Positions 55,583-64,000 of a stretch of 64,000 nucleotides of DNA are shown one piece after another (within the stretch, counting starts at the first letter, position 1; each line of letters opens with the position of its first letter). The notes under the pieces are model-generated. The model did no database searches, was not told where the DNA came from, and saw only the letters and a list, made by a program, of their open reading frames with translations. The stretch covers positions 18,494,696 to 18,558,695 of the forward strand of contig OX579638.1 of assembly GCA_951230915.1 (NCBI GenBank), in the 5' to 3' direction. The position numbers and the translations under genes are program-made. Source of the DNA: Antitrichia curtipendula (taxonomy: Eukaryota; Streptophyta; Bryopsida; Hypnales; Leucodontaceae).

Positions 55583-57000
55583 TAACCTCTAAAGTCCCGA
55601 GGCCTTTTTTCCATCAAAAAACATTCAAGATTGTCATTTCTATTGCAAAGAGCAAAAAAATTCAATAATTGTTTCCTTTCCATATTTAACCGCAAAATCT
55701 TGCATTAGACTCTTATAAAAATGTGTGGAAGAAATTTCAGAAACTTTGAAAGATATTTTTGCCCCTTGCTTAATTACATTTTTTTGTCTTTGAATCTTTT
55801 TAACTCCTAGAGGACCACAAGGCCACCACATGACTTTTGCAACTACATTTGTAGAAAAATTGAAATGTAAACCTCATTATTAATTCTAGAACAACAAAGA
55901 GATCCTAGATTGTCTATTATGTTGAATCCATAAGTGCAATCTAATCAAGAAATGATCGAGTATGCAATTTTTTGAGAATTTTTTTAAGAATGGAGCCAAG
56001 ACATTCTTGACTATCACTTTACATCCTCATATCTTTTTTTGACATCTCAAAATAATTTGAAAAAAATTACATGTCAATATTATGATGATATGTACTTGTA
56101 GAGAAAAAATCAAAGTTTTTGGAGCATTTTTTAGCATTCCAATTTCAACATTCCAATTTTAGCATATATACAAAGTACTGCCTGATTGAATATCTTTCAT
56201 CAATCTTTTCAACAATGATATTTTTTCAAAACTGTGTGATTTCGTTGATCTTTTTTCATATGAAAGCTCCCGGGGAGATCACTTAGAGGGTCCATTAGGA
56301 ACTATGTGCGTTAAGATTTTAGACCCCCTATCTTATGTTCTAAAATTTAAATAAAAGTAAAAATAAAAAATACGAGTAGATTTCACTACTTTGAAAGTTT
56401 ATGTTTTGAATTATTGATAATTTTATTTGTTAATTATAATTAGTTACTAATTTTTGAAATAAAAAGATACACTACAAAGCTGAAAATAACTTTCACACCC
56501 CTATTTTATATAAGAAAAAATTGTATAAAAAATACACAAAAAATTCTCAAAAATAAATCTCTATTGAAAGTTCCTATTCCTTGAATATTGATGTAATGGT
56601 CATCTAAATGCATTCTCTATAAATATTTGAGTTGAAAAACATGCCATTTTAGTTCATTTTTCAATGTTCTCTAGAAATCATTTAGTATGTTATTTGAATT
56701 GGGAGTTTTGGGCAATAGAAACCTATAGCCTTTATTAAACAATACTCAAAATTATAGGTCGAAATCAAAGTTCATTAAAAAGTAAATAGGGGGGCAAAAA
56801 ATCACTTGAACACACGTGGTTAGTTATAGATACACTAAGTGATCTCCCCGGGTGAAAGCTATATAAGTCTTCTTTCATTTCAATGGTGGCAATCATCAAA
56901 ATTATTCTACATAGATGAAGAATTATGCTTGTTACAAGAACTAGTCAAGAAAACAAAAGGCTGTGCTCAAACACCCTTAGTCCTTTAGAGACTACCAAAA
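55583..57000. mobile_element. Diverged TTAA-type element broken by a hAT-like insertion
   Basis: The left end TTAACCTCTAAAGTCCC matches the 19,693 and 58,023 group. A right-end-like CTTAGTCCTTTAGAG appears near 56,980. The inner part is rearranged and carries the 8-base-flanked element at 56,269-56,852. Confidence 0.5.
56269..56852. mobile_element. hAT-like non-autonomous element with 8-base target duplication
   Basis: Perfect 18-base inverted ends (CCCGGGGAGATCACTTAG / CTAAGTGATCTCCCCGGG) are flanked by an identical 8-base direct repeat TGAAAGCT (56,261-56,268 and 56,853-56,860). An 8-base duplication is characteristic of hAT elements. The 584-base interior has no transposase frame. Confidence 0.85.
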
Positions 57001-57720
57001 AAAAAAATTGTTGTATTGATTTTGAATTTCTAATTTGTTTTGTTGAAGAACTAAATTGAGTGTCTAGGAAAGAAATACAAAACAAACAAACATAATTTTC
57101 ACTCATTAAAAATTTCTTAAGAAGAAGAAGGTTAGAATTTGAAAAAAAACTAAATTGTTAATAGCTCTAAAATGGAATTAAAACACAACATTTCTGTTTG
57201 TGAGTTTATTTTAGTAAGCAAACTCAATCCTATCTAACAAATTTTCTTAATTGTTAAAATTGCATTCAAAAATTAATTTTATAAGTTATTTTTCCCAAAA
57301 ATGCTTAGATTGCCTGAAAACAAGAGTGAATATAACTTTTTCAGCACTAGTCCAAATAGAATAAATCAAAATTTTCAATTATCACAATGACAACAATGAG
57401 TTCTGAGACAACTGAGTTTTTGCTCTTGCCACTCTTTACACAACATATCCTAGGTTTTCTACCATTTTAATTTTAATAGAAAAACAATCTTCATTAGAAT
57501 TTGGAACTTTTTACATTCATAGATATGAATGAAATGTGTAAATGTGCACATTCATTTAATAGTTGTGATACCATCACAAAATTTTGTATCAATATATTGC
57601 AATTTCATCCACAAAGGAAGGAATATTTCATATATTACCAAATATTTCATCCCTTCAATAAAAATTTAAGGCTTTTGAGAGATTCCTAACTCGAATAACA
57701 TCCTCGTGGAGAATCTTAAC

Positions 57721-57995
57721 CCCTAAAGGTCAAAGACTATGTTTTCACCAAAACCACTCCAAAATTGCTATTTCTAGTACAAGTACTAAATTTTATTTAT
57801 TTTTAATTTTAGAAAAATTTACCCATAGGATATTGTATAAAACTAGTTTGAAAAGTTGTAGAAAAAATTTCAAAAATTTCCACCAAGTAGATTGCTAGAT
57901 AATAGCGTTTGAATTGATAAAATTCCTTTTTTCGTCCCTGCAAAAATCCAGACAGCTGCACTTCACAAGGTCACATTGGTATGAAAAAAAGCAAG
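57721..57995. mobile_element. Truncated family A element
   Basis: Starts TTAACCCCTAAAGGTCAAAGA and follows the first 280 bases of family A ('TTTCTAGTACAAGTACTAAAT', 'CAGCTGCACTTCACAAGGTC'). It stops before a (GCAAGTAAA) doublet. The next element begins at 58,023. Confidence 0.7.
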
Positions 57996-58022
57996 TAAAG
58001 CAAGTAAATGTCACAAAGTAAA

Positions 58023-58956
58023 CCCCTAAAGTCCCATTGTCCCCTCGGGGGACAAAATGGATTTCGGGCAGGCTCCTACGGTCTCAATATTTTCTGTGAT
58101 TTTCTGAATTCTTTTTTGTGAAGATATAGAATCACATTAGCTTCCGAAAATGTAATTTTTATTTCAATCGGTGCCCGAGAGCAAAAGTTATGGCACAAAA
58201 ACTCCAAATTTTAGTTTGACGGGCAGAAAAAAATCCTCAAAAAAACTTAAAATTAAATTTTTTAGAATTTTGTTTCATATAGATTTTATTTTTATTTACA
58301 TGGGAAGCTTTGATTCATTCCATTTGGATTTGTTATGCAAAAGTTATGGTCAATCTTATTTTTTGGGCAATTAGAGCATCTTTTTGAAAAAATAATTTTT
58401 AGGATTCATTTTTGAACTCAATTTTAACAATTTTAAAAATAAAAAAGTTTCAAAAGGTCAAAGATTTCTTGCTTGAACAATCTCACCATTGAGATTAGTA
58501 TATTTCAATTCTATCTTAGAGCTTTTAATGATTTAATTTTTCCTTCAATCTTGAACCTACTTCTACTTAACAATTTTTTAATGAGTGAAAACTAAGTGTT
58601 TTTTCTTGTTGTTTTTTTAATTCTAGATTCTCAACTCAATTCTTCATCATATAAAATTAGAAATTCAAAATCATTAGAGCAAAAATTTGAAGTTAAAAAG
58701 GTTCAAAGCCCCCAAATGTAGTTGAGGAAGGTGCAAAAAAACTGGAATCCTTCACTTTAAATGCAAATATCTTGCAATCTACAAGGTCAAAACTTCTGAA
58801 ATTTCTTATACACATTCTTATACTAGTCTAGTACAAGATCCTATGGTTAAATATGCAAAAACAAAAACAAAACATTAACTTTTTTTTTGCTCTTTGCTCT
58901 AGAAATGGCAGTTTTGAGTGGTTTTTGATGAAAAAATGGCCTTGAGACTTTAGGGA
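58023..58956. mobile_element. TTAA-type element, subfamily with CCTCGGGGGACAA
   Basis: Left CCCCTAAAGTCCCATTGTCC (left TTAA mutated to TAAA), right CCTTGAGACTTTAGGGA with TTAA at 58,957-58,960. Near the left end a small palindrome TGTCCCCTCGGGGGACA is shared with the 60,659 copy. No transposase. Confidence 0.75.
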
Positions 58957-58996
58957 TTAAGAATCAACCGCACATGAGCCCAAGTTAGTGGATGTA

Positions 58997-59280
58997 AGGT
59001 AGGATTCTCTAAAAGCAACCACTAACACATACATACATTTTGTTTTCTTCAACGTACCAATAGTATACATTCCAGGAGGTGGGTGGGTGGTGGGTGGTGG
59101 GTGGTGGGTGGTTCTTATAATGACCGCCATGTTTCAATTTCAAAAATTCGTAACTAATTCCACGAAGGTCCAAAAAATATGAAACGACTTGGGTTTGATG
59201 CCCAACTCCATTGATTTCCCTTCCGTCCTACAAAAAAACATGTACTGAAAAAATCATTTCAAGGAGTTCAGCTTAGCCCC
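58997..59280. mobile_element. Family C MITE with GGGTGGT expansion
   Basis: The left end TAAGGTAGGATTCTCTAAAAG and the interior 'AAATATGAAACGACTTGGG' match family C. A GGGTGGT / GGTGGGT run (about 59,082-59,112) has expanded inside. The right end is unclear. Confidence 0.6.
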
Positions 59281-60654
59281 CCCTCTTCCCAAATGCCATG
59301 AGCTTTTCCAAGGTCGCTTTTACGATCGAGCAGACGGTCACACCATCTTGTTGAAATAATAGTTGAGAGAACAAAGTTTGATTGCAGGAGCTTGGCTATG
59401 AATGATTGCCAGGACTTCCCCCCATATTCTACAACTTGGAGCTACCTTCAAGACTGAAAAAGAGCAGTCAACAAAAGGGAGGCATCCTGCGAGAGTGATT
59501 GAAGGCGTGTGGGAATATATTCTCGTCCGTCGCGGGGTGGGAGGTGACAGATGGTTTTCCTTTTAGTTCTGTGGCCATGTAGGTTCTTGGAAAAGCCTCG
59601 CCACATGTCCGCGGTTCGCAAAAGGAAAGAATATTAAAAAAAAATTTAAAAATTGGGAGGACTTGTCCGACCAAGAAGAAAAAGATGGGAACCTTGTGCC
59701 TACTCGCCTAATTTACCCCCATGCCAAAAGAAAGTCTTGGGATGGGATGGGATGGGATGGGATGGGATGGGATGGGATGGGATGGGATGGGATGGGATGG
59801 GATGGGATGGGATGGGGTGCGCAAATAATGGAACACAACATTTGTATTGTTTGGTCAGTTGATGGACTGGATTGGCACTTTTTTTTGTCAAATATTGTGC
59901 AGAAAAAATAAAAGAAGTGGAAAACACGGAAGTGATCCACATCTTTAAGTTTAGGTGGGGTGCACGGGCTTTGTTTTGCGGTGCTCCGACTCATGGAAGA
60001 AAAGATATCGAATTAAAAAAAAATTATGATTTAAAAAATTTACTTTAGAAATAGAAACTTACTTTGATTTTAATTTTATTACATTGTAGCAACTGCACAA
60101 GGCATATTAGTACTCCCTAAACATAATATGATGTAGGCTTCTGACAAGTTACAAATAGGATTTTTTTTTCAACAATAACAACCCAAAAAATGGTCCATGG
60201 ATGACTTTCAAGATTTTTGCAGAGATGATGCATGCACTTATTGTGTTAGTCCGTAAAGTGAATATTTTGGGACCAAGTACCTACCTTGATGACGGCTCTT
60301 GTCTTTTCATAGTTAAATGGTTCCTTCCTCACAATGTTACTATGGTGGCCATGTTTGTTGATGTTCGAGGTGAAATATAGTTGTTCAAAGATCATTAGTA
60401 CCATTAAAGAACTACCACCATAGGGCAAAGAAATTCCCATGGCAAGTTGGCTATGTTGGACTTAGAGACGTCCCTTTGGATTAGTTTCTCAAGCCCCGAT
60501 TGTGCTGCACCAAGCCGTCCCGGCAAGCACAATTGAGACAGCCATTTTGGAAAAAGGTTTGACACCACCTAACCGTGCAGGGCTACATGGCTATTGTTTG
60601 GCTTTGTCAACACAATCTGACCCTCATTATCACAAAACTCTATTTGCAAGTAGC
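59281..60654. other. Intergenic; no gene seen
   Basis: Contains the GATGG pentamer array (listed separately). Frames over that array are repeat artefacts. Other short frames (for example 60,502-60,735, which runs into the next element) are unrecognised. Confidence 0.5.
59741..59815. repeat. (GATGG)15 pentanucleotide array
   Basis: Fifteen uninterrupted GATGG units with no visible substitution, which suggests recent expansion and likely length polymorphism. Confidence 0.95.
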
Positions 60655-60658
60655 TTAA

Positions 60659-61578
60659 CCCCTAAAGGACCATTGTCCCCTCGGGGGACAAATGAGTTTT
60701 CGGGCAGGTACCTACGGGCTGAATTTTTCTCCTGATTTTTTGAAACTTTTTTTGGAGGTAGAAAATCTGATTAGCTTCATGGGAATATAATTTTTTTCAC
60801 AATCGGTGAACGGGAAAAAAAGTTATGCCCAAATAGCTCAAAATAGGGGTCGAGGGGCAGCAAAAAAAATTTGCAATTTTTTATTTTTATTTTTTCTAAT
60901 TTTTTTTTCTTATAGATTATATTTTTGTCTATCTGGAAAGCTTTAATTCATTTCATTTGGATTTGTTATGAGAATGTTATGGACAAGCTTGTTTTTCGGG
61001 CACTTAGAGCATCTTCCTGAAAAAATAACTTGTAGGATTCATTTCTGAATGTAATTTTTATAATTTTTCAAAAAAAAAAGTTCTACAAGGTTTAGTTTTT
61101 TTGCTAGAACAATCTCACCATTGGGATTAGTGCTTTTTAACTCCATATAAAAGATATTGATATTTTAGATTTTCTTTCTATCTTGTACCTACTTCTACTT
61201 AACAATTTTTTTAATAATGAAAATTAAGTTTTTTTTTTTTTTTTTTTAACCTAGACTCTCAACTCAATTCTCCACTATAAAGATTAAAAGCTCAAAACTC
61301 TGTAGTGCAAAATATTTAAGTTAAAAATGTTCAAAGTCATAAAATCTAGTCCCGCAATGTGCTGAAAAACTTGTTTTTTTCACTTTAAACGCAGATATCT
61401 TGCAATCTGTGCGGTCAAAAATTCTGAAATTTTTTACACACATTTTCATACTAGTTAGGTATAAGATCCTACGGTTAGATGTGAAAAAAAAATAATTTTC
61501 AATTTTTTGAACTCTTTGCTATAGAAATGGCAGTTTTGAGTGTTTTTGGGCAGAAAAATGGCCTTGGTCCTTTAGGGG
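60659..61578. mobile_element. TTAA-type element, intact ends
   Basis: TTAA at 60,655-60,658 and 61,579-61,582; ends CCCCTAAAGGACCATTG and TTGGTCCTTTAGGGG. It shares the TGTCCCCTCGGGGGACA palindrome and overall order with 58,023-58,956. 920 bases, no ORF of note. Confidence 0.82.
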
Positions 61579-61582
61579 TTAA

Positions 61583-62227
61583 ACCAAAAAAAAATTTGCC
61601 AATTTTTTTTCATTCTCAATTTTTCTTAGTAGTGAACTTCAACTTTGTTGATTTATTGATTTGTTGATTGTAAAGGGTGTAGGAGAATGGATGATTGGAG
61701 GGCATTGTGCAGCTAGCTAGTCAAGATTTATTTCCTCAAAATGATGAAGCAGATAACTTCATGTTGAACATGATTTTAGGATAGGGAACACACAATAACA
61801 ACTAAATTCCTTTGCAATTGGTTGCGAGTGGATCTTGCCTTGGCAAAGCCCTAAATGTTGATAGAGACAAGATTATGATGCATGAGTGCATGTTGAAGGG
61901 TGACTTTTGTGAGTCCCTAGTCTATGGGCCATTCATTGTTTGTTTATACGGCTACCAGATGAGATGGTCTTTGTTCTTAACAATAAAGGATAGGGTATAT
62001 GCATACAATAGTTACCTTGACCAATAGGAAGATGCATTTGGCCCCTTGGGGTGGTCTATTCATCAAAATATCACTTCTACTCTTCATATGTTGTCATATG
62101 GATTATGTGCATTGTCAATATTTTCATATGAGTGAGAATACAGCTATGGAATCCATATAGCTCTACTGGATTGGGAGGAACTTGGTTAATTTAAAAAAAT
62201 GGAATCCATGCCAAAAAATCAATAATA
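61583..62227. other. AT-rich spacer; no gene seen
   Basis: The frame 61,812-62,027 starts at TTG and resembles nothing I know. No other structure is seen. Confidence 0.45.
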
Positions 62228-62428
62228 CACTATAAAAAAAAGAGATGTTTGAGTATAATTTTAGTAGTACATTCTTATAATTTATGATATTTTAGGACAA
62301 TTTTAATAAAAATTTACTGAAAATACATATATTTTTAGTAAATTTTTACTAAAAATATCCTAAAAGGTCATAAATTATAGGATTATACTACTAGGACTAT
62401 ATTTAAAACACCCCTTTCTCTTTTAGTG
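62228..62428. mobile_element. CACTA-type MITE with ATA target duplication
   Basis: Starts CACTATAAAAAAAAGAG and ends CTCTTTTAGTG. The flanks are ATA on both sides (62,225-62,227 and 62,429-62,431), which fits the 3-base duplication of CACTA (EnSpm) elements. Almost the whole 201 bases can fold back on itself. Confidence 0.8.
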
Positions 62429-64000
62429 ATAAAAGCAAATTTGATGAATTCATGAAACAAAGATTGAATGGCATAAAAAGTACATCCTTGTCATGGAAAC
62501 ATATAAACAACAATTGATGTGCAAGTGTGCACAAGTTTGTGAAAGTACTTTGATTTTATTAGATGCACACTTAGGCATTTTGCCAAAGGGACAAATCCAA
62601 GGTTTCAAGGGATGCTTTAATTCTTTCCAAACTAAATATTTTTTGCAACTTACTAAGGTATTTAAGGAGGGACTAAATCCACAATGTGAACAATCTTTTC
62701 ATATGAAGTGGGATTATCATATATTAAACATTTTTTTAGCATTGATCTAGGGTTTTAGAAGGGGACCACCTCTTAAATCATTTTTCAAGGAGTTTTCAAC
62801 TAGAAGATGCAATTAAACATATTTTCTAGATTCTTATATAATTTTTATGTTGGAGAGGAAGCAAGTAAAATATTTCCTACCTTGAAATGTTTGTCATTAG
62901 TTTATTGAAATTCTAAAACCAAAAAATATATATTAGAAAATGCTTTTATAGCTAGGACAATTTAGAACACCCTACCTTGACTTTCACATACTATCTAGTG
63001 ATTGATCTATTAATTGTATATTGTAGTCATACAATATATGTTGGTCAATCGAGCACCACATGAGTGCAAACTTAATTGTAAACTACGATAGTAACACATA
63101 AGATAAAAAAAAACTAGAATTAGATTTGGGCACTATATGTAGATTGCATTCTTCTATTTATTTGTTTATTTATAATAAAATAATTGTATTCCAAAGAAAC
63201 ATGCAAATTGCATTAATATTCAATTTCTAATTTTGGAGGGGTCAATTTGGTGGCAATAGCTTAGCAACTAGTAGTATGTAGAAGGTAAATTTGAATTATA
63301 GAATTATGTGTACATAAGGACATTGTATGCAAGGTTTTACCATGAATTTGGCTTGATTTTCTAGTAAATTTAATGGACAATAGATGAGCATCAGTGACTA
63401 ACTAACATTTGGAACTAAGCAATAAGCTTGAACTCAAACAATTTCAAGCATGAGAAATATGAAATCCAATTTTCTATTATTATTGTAATCAAATTGCCAT
63501 CTAGTCTAGAATTATCTAGAGTAGTGCTACAAGATATTTATATTTGTTTTTTCCACCACACATAGATAAACGTATGTACATGCACCCTATTTTGTAGTAG
63601 TTAACACTAGAAGACTAAGGAAATCACTTTAGTTTTTTTGAAACTAGGGCAAGCTCTATTGCATTTGGAATTTGGAATTTTTGCAATAAATCTTTAGAAT
63701 GGATGCTAATCATCCAAATCTACATATATACGAAGTTCTATTTTACATCATTGCAATGAATATTGCAAATAGTTTTATAATTTTTTTTTTCTATTTTGTT
63801 GTCAAAGCAAAGAACTAAAATTATATTTCCAAAAAGACTATTTTATTTTATTTTATTTTTAGATACCACACAAAACATTTAAACCATTCAGTTCCAAAAA
63901 ATAAGATGAAGTTATCAAGAGTCTTGTTTTGTAGGCATTGAAGGTAGAAAACAAATATTTAAGTAATTTTTTGAACTCTTTATTAAAAAAATTCAAGAAA
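62429..64000. other. AT-rich spacer with one unassigned ORF
   Basis: The 85-codon frame 62,493-62,750 starts with ATG and has four Cys residues in its first half. I recognise no family, and flanking splice sites were not evident. The remainder up to 64,000 has no coding signal. Confidence 0.35.

Noticed and set aside
59653..59942. Four overlapping open frames on both strands over the GATGG array
   Set aside because: They are repeat artefacts (DGMGW / SHPIP translations) with no domain and no start context.

Overview
The window looks like a piece of a large, AT-rich, repeat-laden plant nuclear genome. Evidence: one multi-exon gene with GT..AG introns of about 100-700 bases; decayed L1-type LINE ORFs of the plant kind (an ORF1 resembling the plant LINE N-terminal domain plus a CCHC knuckle); and Stowaway-, CACTA- and hAT-type miniature elements. 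The order within green plants cannot be fixed from the sequence. Most stretches outside the gene are roughly 30% GC by eye, while the gene and its flanks (about 20.76-38.6 kb) are clearly richer in GC and poorer in transposons.

The only convincing cellular gene lies at 22,002-36,926 (+). I assembled 28 exons that stay in one open frame and give a protein of about 2,210 residues. It belongs to the RME-8 / DNAJC13 / GRV2 (KATAMARI2) family of endosomal scaffold proteins. PH-like N-terminal segments, a GYF-like segment, the armadillo-like body and four IWN-type repeats can be followed in the family order. The J domain, the family's hallmark, is missing where it should be (around the exon at 33,366-33,472 and the following intron). 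That intron holds one frame-compatible candidate exon (33,563-33,661) that looks like a J-domain remnant without an HPD triad. The last 2.9 kb of coding sequence is a single exon.

Layout: 1-1.1 kb AT-rich spacer; 1.1-8.7 kb decayed minus-strand LINE with MITEs; 8.7-20.7 kb nested MITEs, fold-back elements, tandem repeats and a small gene-derived repeat; 20.76-22.0 kb GC-richer 5' region of the gene; 22.0-36.9 kb the RME-8-like gene, with three small MITEs in introns; 36.9-38.7 kb 3' region; 38.7-64 kb AT-rich repeat land.

The repeat land is dominated by a family of elements bounded by TTAA, with ends TTAACCCCTAAAGG...CCTTTAGGGGTTAA. This is the target-site and end pattern of piggyBac-type transposons, which are not a usual component of plant genomes. 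A second group is bounded by TA and starts AGGTA. No tRNA, rRNA, CRISPR array or intact transposase was recognised.
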